A stretch of 43,323 nucleotides of DNA from Desulfuromonas sp. (GCA_002869695.1 PKUD01000200.1:1-43323), one strand, 5' to 3'. Positions 35,255 through 43,315 are shown, numbered from the stretch's first letter. The notes: generated by a model not told the origin, from the letters alone. Program-made: numbers and translations.

Positions 35255-38200
35255 ATGAAACTACGCCTGACCGATGTGAGTCTGCGCTTTCCCCGCTCCG
35301 TGCTGCTGCTGGTGGCTCTGCTGACCCTGCTGTTTGCCTGGCAATTCCCCAAGGTCAAGTTCGACAACGACCCTGAAAATATGCTCTCCGCCAAGGAGCC
35401 TGTTCGGGTTTTCCACCATGAGGTGAAAGAGAAATACGCCCTCTACGATTTCGTGGTCGTCGGCATTGTCAACGAGGCTGACCCCGAAGGCATCTTCAAT
35501 CCCGCAACACTGACCCGCATTGATCACCTGACCCGTGAACTGCTGAGCCTGCGCCTGGGTGAAAACGGCCTGCCGGAAGTCAGCGACTTCAACAGCGGGG
35601 AACCAAGCTCCGGCGGCTATCGCAGCATCGACCTGAACCCGGCAAGGTCATGGCAACAGGCTCTCAATGTTGCCTTTAATCACCAGCCGAACAAGCTGTT
35701 TGACGAACAGGGGCAGAGCGTCATCATCGGTCGCGAGTTGATCGCGCCCAGCGTTGTCGACAATATCAAGCAGGCCGACCTGGGCTCGCTCAAACTCGAA
35801 TATCTCATGGAGCAGGCCCCGACCACCCGTGAAGAGGCCATGGTCATTCGTGACGACGCGATGAGCAACCCGCTTTACGCGGGAACCCTGGTCTCCGAAG
35901 ACGAAAAAGCCATCTGCCTCTACATCCCGATCATCAAAAAGACCTACAGCCACAATGTTGCCAACCTGGTCCGCAACCTGACCGGAGACTGGCCAGAAAC
36001 GGACAAGGTCTACATTACCGGGCTGCCGGTGGCAGAGGACACCTTCGGCATCGAAATGCTGGTCCAGATGGCCACCTCAGCGCCGCTGGCCGGGCTGGCC
36101 ATCTTCATCCTGCTGCTGCTGTTCTTCCGCAATCTGAGCCTGATCATTGCCCCGATGATCGTCGCTATCGTCAGCGTTATCTGCACCATGGGACTGCTCA
36201 TCGGCCTGGGCTATGATGTGCACATCATGAGCTCGATGATCGCCATTTTCCTGATGCCGATTGCGGTCGCCGACTCGGTCCATATCCTCAGCGAGTTTTA
36301 CGATACCTATCCCCGCTTTCAGGACAAGCGGGAAACGATCCGCTATGTCATCGGCCACCTGTTCCGCCCGATGCTCTATACCAGCCTGACGACAATGGCC
36401 GGTTTCGCCTCGCTTGCGACCACCCCGATCCCGCCGGTCCAGGTATTCGGCCTGCATGTTGCCTTCGGCGTCGGCCTGGCCTGGATGCTGAGCATGACCC
36501 TGATACCGGCCTACATCATGCTGCTGGTCCCACAGAAACAGCTGCAGAAAATCACCCCGAAAGACGCTAAAGAGATCCCGGCCGGTGGCCTGCTCAATCG
36601 TATCGTGGAAAATCTGGGCAGCTTCAGTACGCGGCGCTGGCGGCCGATCCTGCTGCTGGCTTCGGCGCTGGTGGCGATTGCCGTCTTCGGGATCAGCCGG
36701 ATCCAGGTCAACGACAATCCGGTCAAATGGTTCAGCCCCAAGCATGAGATACGGGTCGCTGACCGGGTTCTGAACAGCCACTTCGGCGGCACCTATACAG
36801 CCTACCTGACGCTGGCTGAAACCCAACCCGGAATCTGCGACTGTGAAGCAAACTCCAATGCCATGCACGTCGAAGTGGAAAAACGATTCGCAGAAAAATA
36901 CCCTGAGGCTGTTGCCACATTCCAGGAAAAACTGGCGGAGCTGAAAAAGCGCTACGGGCAGATCAGTGGTCCGGATGTCAGCCGTGCCTTCGTCGAGCTG
37001 GTGGAACTGGCGGAAACCCTGGACAACAAGACCACCGCGCTGTGGTGGGAGCTGGCTGACGAAATCAACTATCTCGACCCGGCCGGGCTCAACGCGCGCA
37101 CCTTGCATGAGAGAATCGCACCGCTGGAAGAGATCCCCCGGGAATATAAGCGGATCCTGCACGACGCCGTTGCCCCACTGAACGACCTTCAAGGAGAGGA
37201 CCTGCTTGAGGCCGCGCTGGAGATCACCGATCTCTATACCGCCGACTCGTTTGTCGACTTCGTCTACGAAATGCAGGCGGAACTTACCGCGCCACTGTTC
37301 AAAAAACCGAAAATCCTCGCCTACCTGGAACAGCTTCAGGCGCATCTGGTCGAAAACCCGGTCGTCGGCAAGACCTCTTCGGCGGTCGATTCGCTGAAGA
37401 AAGCGGCCTACGAACTGAACTACCTGGAACCGCCCGGCGGCCTCAGCCAAAGCGAACAGGCGGCCTACCGGCAGCGCAACCAGTCATTCAACGCGATCCC
37501 CGAGACCGCCGCTGCGGTGGCCCAGGTTTTTGTTCAGCTGGAAGGAATGAAAAAGAAGGACAGTCTGTTTCACCTCATCACCCGCAACTACCAGGAAGCC
37601 AACGTCTGGGTCCAGTTGACCAGCGGCGATAACCAGGACATGGCGGCCGTGGTCAAGGATATGCAGGTCTATATGCAGGAGAATCCACCGCCGACTCCGA
37701 TGAAAATCGAATGGGCCGGACTGACCTACCTCAACGTCGTCTGGCAGGACAAGATGGTCAAAGGGATGATGACTTCGCTGGGCAGCTCCTTTGTCGTGGT
37801 CCTGGTGATGATGATGATGCTGTTCCGTTCCGTCCTGTTCGGCATTCTGGCGATGATTCCACTGAGCATTACGATCACCCTCAGCTACGGGATTATTGGC
37901 CTGGTCGGCAAGGAGTACGACATGCCGGTGGCTGTCCTGTCCGCACTGACCCTCGGCTTGAGTGTCGACTTCGCCATTCACTTCCTGGAGCGGGCCCGGG
38001 AGATTCAGCTGAAGACCGGCAACTGGCTCGAAACAGCCAAACAGATGTTCAAGGAGCCGGCCATGGCCATCAGCCGCAACGCCATCATTATTGCGATCGG
38101 GTTCACCCCGCTTCTGCTGGCGCCGCTGGTCCCCTACCAGACCGTTGGCTTCTTCCTGGCCACCATCATGGGCGTCTCCTGGCTGGCAACCCTGTTCATT

Positions 38201-38263
38201 CTGCCGGCCCTGCTGACGCCGCTGCAGAACATTGCGTTTCGCAAGCCTGAAGATGAGGCTTAA
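35255..38263 (+). CDS. RND superfamily exporter, MMPL/HpnN-like
   Basis: This is a large inner-membrane proton-driven exporter of 1002 residues. The first TM is at residues about 14-30, with a periplasmic loop of about 230 residues and then TM2-6 (about 270-430). TM7 is near 460, a second periplasmic loop of about 360 residues follows, and TM8-12 span about 840-985. Typical RND membrane motifs include GYDVHIMSSMIAIFLMPIAVADSVHIL and LTLGLSVDFAIHFLERAREI, where the buried Asp residues probably carry protons. The second loop is unusually long and helical (EKLAELKKRYGQ...). It lacks an adaptor (MFP) gene; a LolA-like gene follows. AGGAGG lies upstream of the ATG. Confidence 0.9.
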   Translation: MKLRLTDVSLRFPRSVLLLVALLTLLFAWQFPKVKFDNDPENMLSAKEPVRVFHHEVKEKYALYDFVVVGIVNEADPEGIFNPATLTRIDHLTRELLSLRLGENGLPEVSDFNSGEPSSGGYRSIDLNPARSWQQALNVAFNHQPNKLFDEQGQSVIIGRELIAPSVVDNIKQADLGSLKLEYLMEQAPTTREEAMVIRDDAMSNPLYAGTLVSEDEKAICLYIPIIKKTYSHNVANLVRNLTGDWPETDKVYITGLPVAEDTFGIEMLVQMATSAPLAGLAIFILLLLFFRNLSLIIAPMIVAIVSVICTMGLLIGLGYDVHIMSSMIAIFLMPIAVADSVHILSEFYDTYPRFQDKRETIRYVIGHLFRPMLYTSLTTMAGFASLATTPIPPVQVFGLHVAFGVGLAWMLSMTLIPAYIMLLVPQKQLQKITPKDAKEIPAGGLLNRIVENLGSFSTRRWRPILLLASALVAIAVFGISRIQVNDNPVKWFSPKHEIRVADRVLNSHFGGTYTAYLTLAETQPGICDCEANSNAMHVEVEKRFAEKYPEAVATFQEKLAELKKRYGQISGPDVSRAFVELVELAETLDNKTTALWWELADEINYLDPAGLNARTLHERIAPLEEIPREYKRILHDAVAPLNDLQGEDLLEAALEITDLYTADSFVDFVYEMQAELTAPLFKKPKILAYLEQLQAHLVENPVVGKTSSAVDSLKKAAYELNYLEPPGGLSQSEQAAYRQRNQSFNAIPETAAAVAQVFVQLEGMKKKDSLFHLITRNYQEANVWVQLTSGDNQDMAAVVKDMQVYMQENPPPTPMKIEWAGLTYLNVVWQDKMVKGMMTSLGSSFVVVLVMMMMLFRSVLFGILAMIPLSITITLSYGIIGLVGKEYDMPVAVLSALTLGLSVDFAIHFLERAREIQLKTGNWLETAKQMFKEPAMAISRNAIIIAIGFTPLLLAPLVPYQTVGFFLATIMGVSWLATLFILPALLTPLQNIAFRKPEDEA

Positions 38264-38291
38264 CATGAAAGAACCTCGGAGGAACACCACG

Positions 38292-39083
38292 ATGAAGAAG
38301 ATCCTGATGCTACCAATCGCGCTGCTCGGCCTGCTTCTGGCTACGGCGCCACTCCATGCCGCCGGACTGAGCGCAGATGAGATCGTCGCCAAGGCCAACC
38401 AGGCCTCTTATTACGCCGGTGCCGACGGCAAGGCCGACGTCACCATGACCATCAAGGCGGCCGATGGCGGAACCCGCGAACGGCAGTTCACCATCCTGCG
38501 CCTCAATGACGGGGCGGAGGATCAGAAATTCTATGTCTATTTCCAGGCACCGGCCGACGTCCGCAAGATGGCGTTTCTGGTCTGGAAAAACGCTGATCGG
38601 GACGATGACCGCTGGCTCTGGCTGCCGGCGCTCAACCTGGTCAAACGGATCGCTCCCGGCGACAAACGCACCAGCTTCGTCGGCTCGGACTTTTTCTACG
38701 AGGATGTCTCAGGACGCGGGCTCGACGAGGACGCCCATAGCCTGGTGGAAGAGACGGCCGATACCTACCTCGTTCGCAACGAGCCAAAGGACCCGGGCAG
38801 CGTGGAATTTGCCCATTACCTGGTCTGGATCGACAAGACCGACTTCCTGCCACGCAAGGCCGAGTATTATAACAAGCAGGGAGATCTCTACCGCCGGGTC
38901 GAGGCGCTGCGTGTCGAAAGCGTGGACGGGCACCCGACGGTGATGGAATCGCAGGCCAGTGACCTGAAAGCAGGAACCAGCACCATCAACAGCTTCAGCA
39001 ACGTCAGCTACGACATCGGCCTCAACAAGCGGATTTTCAGTGAACGTTTCCTGCGCCGTCCGCCACGTGAAGTCTCCCAGTAA
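38292..39083 (+). CDS. LolA-like outer-membrane lipoprotein-sorting protein
   Basis: This periplasmic protein has about 263 residues and signal peptide MKKILMLPIALLGLLLATAPLHA. The mature part begins GLSADEIVAKANQASYYAGADGKADVTMTI and contains KFYVYFQAPADVRKMAFLVWKN, WLWLPALNLVKRIAPGDKRTSFVGSDF and DKTDFLPRKAEYYNKQGDLYRR. These are typical of the LolA/DUF1329-like fold with a hydrophobic lipid-holding cavity. GGAGG lies 9-10 nt before the ATG. It comes 28 nt after the RND gene and before an outer-membrane barrel, which suggests a hydrophobic-substrate shuttle across the periplasm. Confidence 0.88.
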   Translation: MKKILMLPIALLGLLLATAPLHAAGLSADEIVAKANQASYYAGADGKADVTMTIKAADGGTRERQFTILRLNDGAEDQKFYVYFQAPADVRKMAFLVWKNADRDDDRWLWLPALNLVKRIAPGDKRTSFVGSDFFYEDVSGRGLDEDAHSLVEETADTYLVRNEPKDPGSVEFAHYLVWIDKTDFLPRKAEYYNKQGDLYRRVEALRVESVDGHPTVMESQASDLKAGTSTINSFSNVSYDIGLNKRIFSERFLRRPPREVSQ

Positions 39084-39122
39084 CCGGACGCGCTAGACAA
39101 CTCTCGAAAAGGAAGATGACCC

Positions 39123-40388
39123 TTGAATACGTGGCGACAACTGCTGCTCCTGATTGCCCTGATTCTCGGCGTTCCAACCAGCGGACTGGCACTGGAGCTG
39201 ACGGAAGGTATCCCGCTGCACGGCTTCCTCGATGCCCGCGGCGGCATGCGCACCGGCAACGATCCGGGACAGCGCTCCACCAGCCTGCTTGAAACAAGGT
39301 TGCAACTGGCGTTGGAACATTACGCCGAGCGGAGCACGCTGCAGCTACGCGGGGACTTTGTTTACGACAATGTCGCCGAGGAAAGGACCCCCGACCTTGA
39401 AGAGGGGGTCGGGGCGTTCGATCTGCGTGAAGCAAACCTGACCTTCTCACCGATCGACATCGCCGACGTCAAACTGGGCAGACAGATCCTGACCTGGGGT
39501 ACCGGAGATCTGCTGTTCATCAACGACCTGTTCCCCAAGGACTGGCAATCGTTTTTTACCGGCCGCGACGAGGAATATCTCAAGGCCCCCTCCGATGCTC
39601 TGCTCGTCAGCCTCTTTCCTGGCTTTGCCAACTTCGACCTGGTCTATACGCCGCGTTTCGACAGCGACCGTTTCCTGACCGGCGAGCGCCTCTCCTTCTA
39701 CGGCGCCGGCAGTGAACCGATCGGCTATGACAAACCGGATGACTGGTTCGAGGACCACGAGATCTCCCTGCGCATATCGCGCAATCTTCGTGGCTACGAG
39801 CTGGCGGCCTACGCCTATCGCGGCTACTGGAAGCGCCCCCAGGGGTTCGACCCAGCCAGCGACCGCTATATCTTTCCGCGTCTCAACGTTTTCGGCGCCA
39901 GCCTGCGCGGCGGATTCAAAGGGGGGATAGTCAACCTCGAGAGCGGCTACTATGATTCCCGTAACGACAGCGACGGTAGCGATCCCTGGACACCGAACAG
40001 TGAGATGCGCCTGCTCGTCGGTTACGAACGGGAACTTCTCCAGGAGCTGACCGGCAGCCTGCAATTTTACCTCGAGCAGTTGCAGGACTACTCCGCCTAC
40101 CGGCAGTCGCTGGCCGCAGGGCAACCCATCCGGGATGAACATCGGCAGGTCTGGACGCTGCGGCTGACCAAGCAGTTGCTCAGCCAAACGCTGACCCTCA
40201 GCCTGTTCAGCTACTGGTCCCCGACGGATGAGGACTACTACCTGCGCCCCCAGCTGCGCTACAAGCTGAGTGATGCCTGGCTGCTGACCTGCGGCGGGAA
40301 CCTGTTCGATGGGGACAGGTCCGAAACATTTTTCGGTCAACTGGAAGACAACTCAAACATTTATGCCGGAGTCCGCTACAGTTTCTAA
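39123..40388 (+). CDS. Outer-membrane beta-barrel protein (DUF1302/porin-like)
   Basis: This 421-residue protein starts with TTG 39123, with AGGAAG upstream. The leader is MNTWRQLLLLIALILGVPTSGLA. The mature protein alternates polar and aromatic residues in strands (LQLRGDFVYDN, ANLTFSPIDIADVKLGRQIL, LRGYELAAYAYRGYW) and ends in a C-terminal Phe (AGVRYSF), the outer-membrane barrel insertion signal. GRQILTWGTGDLLFINDLFPKDW is similar to DUF1302-type proteins often found beside RND/LolA-like genes. It is the likely outer-membrane end of the export route. Confidence 0.85.
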   Translation: MNTWRQLLLLIALILGVPTSGLALELTEGIPLHGFLDARGGMRTGNDPGQRSTSLLETRLQLALEHYAERSTLQLRGDFVYDNVAEERTPDLEEGVGAFDLREANLTFSPIDIADVKLGRQILTWGTGDLLFINDLFPKDWQSFFTGRDEEYLKAPSDALLVSLFPGFANFDLVYTPRFDSDRFLTGERLSFYGAGSEPIGYDKPDDWFEDHEISLRISRNLRGYELAAYAYRGYWKRPQGFDPASDRYIFPRLNVFGASLRGGFKGGIVNLESGYYDSRNDSDGSDPWTPNSEMRLLVGYERELLQELTGSLQFYLEQLQDYSAYRQSLAAGQPIRDEHRQVWTLRLTKQLLSQTLTLSLFSYWSPTDEDYYLRPQLRYKLSDAWLLTCGGNLFDGDRSETFFGQLEDNSNIYAGVRYSF

Positions 40389-40421
40389 GGGACTCCCTAC
40401 TGAGAGGAAAGGATATCAATT

Positions 40422-40613
40422 ATGACAGTCAATCGTTACCTGCGTATGATTGCCGGATTTTTTGTGATGCTCAGCGTCGCTCTCGGCTATTTTCATTCGC
40501 CCTACTGGTTCTTCTTTACCGCTTTCGTCGGCCTCAACCTGTTTCAGAGCGCCTTCACCAACTGGTGCCCGATGATTACCATTTTGCGGAAGATCGGGGT
40601 CAAGGAAGGATAA
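40422..40613 (+). CDS. DUF2892 small membrane protein
   Basis: This 63-residue protein has two hydrophobic segments (MIAGFFVMLSVALGYFH and WFFFTAFVGLNLFQSAF) and the family tail TNWCPMITILRKIGV. Members are often fused to or beside rhodanese and redox genes. Its role in this operon is unknown. AAAGGA precedes the ATG. It is the last gene before the operon terminator. Confidence 0.88.
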   Translation: MTVNRYLRMIAGFFVMLSVALGYFHSPYWFFFTAFVGLNLFQSAFTNWCPMITILRKIGVKEG

Positions 40614-40614
40614 T

Positions 40615-40649
40615 AAACAGAGGGACTGTCTTGGGCAGCCCCTCTGTTT
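40615..40649 (+). terminator. Terminator of RND operon
   Basis: The stem AAACAGAGGG..CTG pairs with CAG..CCCTCTGTTT around a TCTTGGG loop, with one internal mismatch, and is followed by atttaag. Confidence 0.8.
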
Positions 40650-40682
40650 ATTTAAGCGCTATTTAAATTTTGTCTTTCGGAA

Positions 40683-40724
40683 AGGCAATTCGCGGCGTCC
40701 GACCGTTTGATTTGTTTGTTAGGT
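40683..40724 (-). repeat. Half attC-like site at the array boundary
   Basis: Minus strand: ACCTAAC (40724-40718) follows the membrane-protein stop by 12 nt and continues AAACAAATCAAACGG then GACGCCGCG. The matching GTTRRRY half is absent, so the site is truncated where backbone DNA begins. Confidence 0.5.
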
Positions 40725-40736
40725 GCGTTGAAGCAG

Positions 40737-41141
40737 CTATCCCTGCTTAATGCTTCCGTGGACCGGCCGTGAAAATATTGTGTCTTTGAAATATTGAAAT
40801 GAAAATTTTTCTTCCCTGTTCCATGGGAACATTGAAACACAACGTGCCATAAGGCAGTAGCCGACAAGAACCTGTGCCCACGTGCCGATAGTTGGAACCC
40901 AATAAAGCCACTGAAGTATTTCAGGCTGAGAAATTAAGAGTAAGCCGAAGTAGCAAACTCTCACCTGTATTGGAAATGAAATTATACTTTTCAACTTAAT
41001 GGAAAAATAGATCGCTTGGATGACCGTTAGGAAAATCGCAAGTTTGAAAAATATGGGCGCACCCAAGACGCCGAATGAAAGAAAAATAACGGTGACAAGC
41101 CAAAACCACCAACTGTCTTTTTTATATTCCAACATCCACAT
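40737..41141 (-). CDS. Conserved membrane protein in an integron cassette
   Basis: This inner-membrane protein of 134 residues has about three to four helices. Distinct segments are MWMLEYKKDSWWFWLVTVIF, FPIQVRVCYFGLLLIS, GTWAQVLVGYCLMARCVSMFPWNR and a terminal GSIKQG. I recall similar proteins (WMLGYKPDSW..., PVQVR, YCPLARMLSLMPWNRR, GSILQG) in other bacteria, so it is a real family of unknown function. It starts 25 nt after a GTTAGGT core, with AAAGGT upstream, and is followed 12 nt later by another attC core. Lower G+C than the chromosome suggests acquisition. Confidence 0.72.
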   Translation of the reverse strand: MWMLEYKKDSWWFWLVTVIFLSFGVLGAPIFFKLAIFLTVIQAIYFSIKLKSIISFPIQVRVCYFGLLLISQPEILQWLYWVPTIGTWAQVLVGYCLMARCVSMFPWNREEKFSFQYFKDTIFSRPVHGSIKQG

Positions 41142-41165
41142 TTGGTTACCTTTTTATTATTTTGC

Positions 41166-41274
41166 ACCTAACGGACCAAGCGAAGCGGGCTGGTGCTGGT
41201 CCTTTTCACGTGTGCAGAAACCTTAACGCGAACCACTGACGTATCACCCAGGCCGCTTGAGGGTTTGGTTAGGC
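41166..41274 (-). repeat. attC recombination site between two cassettes
   Basis: Outer cores ACCTAAC (41166-41172) and GTTAGGC (41268-41274) are 6/7 complementary and fit RYYYAAC/GTTRRRY. Inner arms 41181-41195 (CGAAGCGGGCTGGTG) and 41245-41260 (CACCCAGGCCGCTTGA) are imperfectly complementary. The 109-bp length and long central loop are within the known attC range. Confidence 0.72.
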
Positions 41275-41293
41275 AATCTACCCGTAATCACTC

Positions 41294-42190
41294 TTAACTC
41301 AAAAAGTATAAACCCTCTACCTTCAGAACGGCTCCGCCCCCAAACCACACCCGGGTACCAGTAGGGTCGTTTTGTTTGGAAAAAAGCTGTACGAAGTTCG
41401 GAGTATCACGACATTCATTTTGCTCTATTCCGATCAACTCTCCATCCCACATACCGAGGTTCATCAGATAATATCCAAAAGCGGAGTTGCCGGACCCTGT
41501 TGCCGGGTCTTCCAGATAACCGAAAGTCGGAGCGAAGACCCTTGTCCTGTAGTTGCTGCCCTGAGTCACGGTTTCTGGAGTATAGAGAATGATAATGTCG
41601 ACTCCAATGTGTAGACAGAACTCATTGAGCCTCTGAAGATCAGGCATAACGGAAAGGGTAGATTCCAGTCCCGCCATTGGTACAACGAGCGTCTCAAGGC
41701 CTCCATTGACTATTTGAACGGGTAGCTCTTTGTTGAGGTTGTTGGCCGGGCAATTTAGTGCCGAGGCAATTTCGGCCCTGTCGATTTTCCTGTCGGAGAA
41801 TTTGGGGGGTGGCGCGCAGATGTAAACGCTCTTCTCCTCTTTAAAGCGATTTTCGACCAGTAAACGATCCGTTTGTGTCGCTATGGACAACATTGGTTTT
41901 TCTTGCATTGATTCATTGTTTGAAACGATATCGTTGAGAATGGCAATAGTTGCATGCCCACAGAAGGCGACTTCACGCTCAGACGAGAAATACCGCAGTT
42001 GGTAATCCGTGTCAGTCCCGGGGCTGACATACCCGACTTCGCTCACAAACCCCTGCAGCTCTTTTGCGACCTGAAGCATTTCTGACTGAGAAAGTTCATT
42101 GAGCGTATCAAGGTAAACCACTGCGGCAGGATTGCCGGAGGAGGTGGCAGAGGCAAAAGCATCTATTTTTTTAAAACGTATTGTGCGCAT
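41294..42190 (-). CDS. PhzF-family isomerase/epimerase in an integron cassette
   Basis: This 298-residue enzyme is of the PhzF/diaminopimelate-epimerase fold. The N-terminus KIDAFASATSSGNPAAVVYLD and the catalytic-region EVGYVSP (the Glu expected to act as general acid/base) are present. FSSEREVAFCGHATIAIL and the second-domain DPATGSGNSAFGYYL motif also match the family. Most PhzF-like proteins outside phenazine clusters have unknown substrates. The start lies 15 nt from a GTTAGGC core, and a full attC follows its stop by 19 nt. It has lower G+C than the main chromosome part. Confidence 0.9.
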   Translation of the reverse strand: MRTIRFKKIDAFASATSSGNPAAVVYLDTLNELSQSEMLQVAKELQGFVSEVGYVSPGTDTDYQLRYFSSEREVAFCGHATIAILNDIVSNNESMQEKPMLSIATQTDRLLVENRFKEEKSVYICAPPPKFSDRKIDRAEIASALNCPANNLNKELPVQIVNGGLETLVVPMAGLESTLSVMPDLQRLNEFCLHIGVDIIILYTPETVTQGSNYRTRVFAPTFGYLEDPATGSGNSAFGYYLMNLGMWDGELIGIEQNECRDTPNFVQLFSKQNDPTGTRVWFGGGAVLKVEGLYFLS

Positions 42191-42204
42191 TATCTGCCTT
42201 TCAG

Positions 42205-42277
42205 GCCTAACGGTTCATGATAACCGGCGGCGACGCGAATGTTCGACCACCACCGCAATTTATAGAATTTGTTTTTG
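42205..42277 (-). repeat. Degenerate attC-like site upstream of phzF cassette
   Basis: GCCTAAC (42205-42211) is intact. Inner arms CGGCGGCG and CCACCACCG pair with G-U wobbles, but the far core reads GTTTTTG (42271-42277), not GTTRRRY. It may be a decayed site of 73 bp. Confidence 0.4.
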
Positions 42278-42415
42278 GGCCAGCGCAGAAGCATATTCCG
42301 GCCGGTTGATTGTTTTTTTAGCAGGTTTTTTTCAGTGCCGTGCTTTACAAAACTTAACTCAAGTTCCGCAAGAGTTAACAATTTGTAGCTATTTTCTGTT
42401 GTATATTGCTTGAGT

Positions 42416-42432
42416 CGGAAGTGTCACTTCCG
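42416..42432. promoter_or_regulatory. Palindromic operator-like site
   Basis: CGGAAGT-GTC-ACTTCCG is a perfect 7-bp inverted repeat 36 nt upstream of the SHOCT gene start. Confidence 0.4.
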
Positions 42433-42467
42433 CGCGCCATTTAACCAATACAAAAGGAGTAGGACCA

Positions 42468-42737
42468 ATGCATATGAACTCATTCGGTAACTGGTTCTGT
42501 GGACCCAACGGCTTTTTTTCTGGGTTTCATTTTGGTGGTTTTATGCCCTTTTTGTTTTGGGGCATTGTTCTTTTTTTTCTGTACAAAATTTCACAGGGCG
42601 TCGTTTCGAAGAATCGAGATAACAACTTAAATATGGGACGCCCCGATTCAGCTATTTCTGTTCTTGAAAAGCGGTACGCCTCTGGAGAAATTGACCAGGA
42701 TGAATTCCTGCAGAGGAAAAAAGACCTGAACGGATAG
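42468..42737 (+). CDS. Small membrane protein with C-terminal SHOCT domain
   Basis: This 89-residue protein has an N-terminal glycine/phenylalanine-rich stretch and one transmembrane helix (MPFLFWGIVLFFLYKI). A linker is followed by a SHOCT domain (ISVLEKRYASGEIDQDEFLQRKKDL), a short helical oligomerisation module. Function unknown. AAAGGAG lies 8 nt before the ATG. It is oriented opposite to its cassette neighbours and has no attC of its own on its 3' side, so it may be an independent insertion or ancestral gene. Confidence 0.85.
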   Translation: MHMNSFGNWFCGPNGFFSGFHFGGFMPFLFWGIVLFFLYKISQGVVSKNRDNNLNMGRPDSAISVLEKRYASGEIDQDEFLQRKKDLNG

Positions 42738-42778
42738 TTTCCACCCCTCCATTTTTATTCTTGCCTGCTAACAGGGAT

Positions 42779-42924
42779 TAGACGGATCCGTGTAGCACCC
42801 TGAAATTGATTTCAGTCCGTGTAGCACCCCGCGTTTAAAGTTCAGACTATTCTTTATTCACAATATTATCAATACGTTAAAACTAAACTCCAATGAGTGA
42901 GGTATTATAGACGGATCCGTCTAT
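42779..42924. repeat. Short direct repeats and palindromes beside the intI relic
   Basis: TAGACGGATCCGT occurs at 42779-42791 and 42908-42920, the latter inside an 18-bp palindrome (42907-42924). TCCGTGTAGCACCC occurs at 42787-42800 and 42816-42829, separated by the dyad CTGAAATTGATTTCAG. This cluster could be an att site remnant or scars of insertion. No gene is seen here. Confidence 0.6.
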
Positions 42925-42943
42925 TTCCCATCCTATGAATGTT

Positions 42944-43315
42944 TTATAGACCGTCAATTGGGCTATTTACAGCACAGCCCCCCTTGTTCAATACATGCGT
43001 ATAAATCATCGTTGTTTCGACATCTCTGTGGCCTGGCAGTTCCTGTACTGTCAGAATGTCTTACCCTGCCTCCAGCAAATGAGTTGCAAACGAGTGCCTG
43101 AAGGTGTGACAGGTCGCATGCCTGGTTAAGCCAGCACGTCTGACAGCCGACCTAACCGCTTTTTGAATGATTGTCTCGTCAATATGATGTCGTCCCTGTT
43201 CTTTTGTCCTGGCGTTGACCCAGTGGCAGTACGCCTCTTCCGTCCGCAGGGCATAGTGGCGTACCCGCATCAACTCTCGCAGTTGGTCTAGCAGCTTCGG
43301 TGAAGAATTGGACAT
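42944..43315 (-). pseudogene. intI: Integron integrase IntI, internally deleted and with a nonsense codon
   Basis: The first 33 residues ([29 protein letters not shown]) are an IntI N-terminus. The frame then jumps to the C-terminal region: [21 protein letters not shown], from the IntI-specific domain, then [16 protein letters not shown]. About 200 residues, including the first catalytic arginine, are missing. A TAA at 43061-43063 replaces the usual Tyr codon in LEAGYDI. The same frame goes on with [22 protein letters not shown], including the catalytic His and Tyr, to TAA at 42944. The protein is therefore inactive. Confidence 0.85.

Larger units (their letters stand above)
40683..43315 (-). 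mobile_element. Integron remnant: attC-like sites, cassette genes and decayed intI
   Basis: A+T-rich DNA holds, from left to right, half of an attC, a membrane-protein cassette, a 109-bp attC, a PhzF cassette, a decayed attC, a SHOCT gene, repeats and a broken IntI gene. Cassette genes read minus with attC at their 3' ends, the usual cassette layout. The intI relic also reads minus, unlike classical integrons where it opposes the cassettes. Confidence 0.65.

Noticed and set aside
42190-42381. 63-codon minus-strand frame upstream of phzF
   Set aside because: It runs straight through the attC-like site, has no ribosome site and no recognisable domain.
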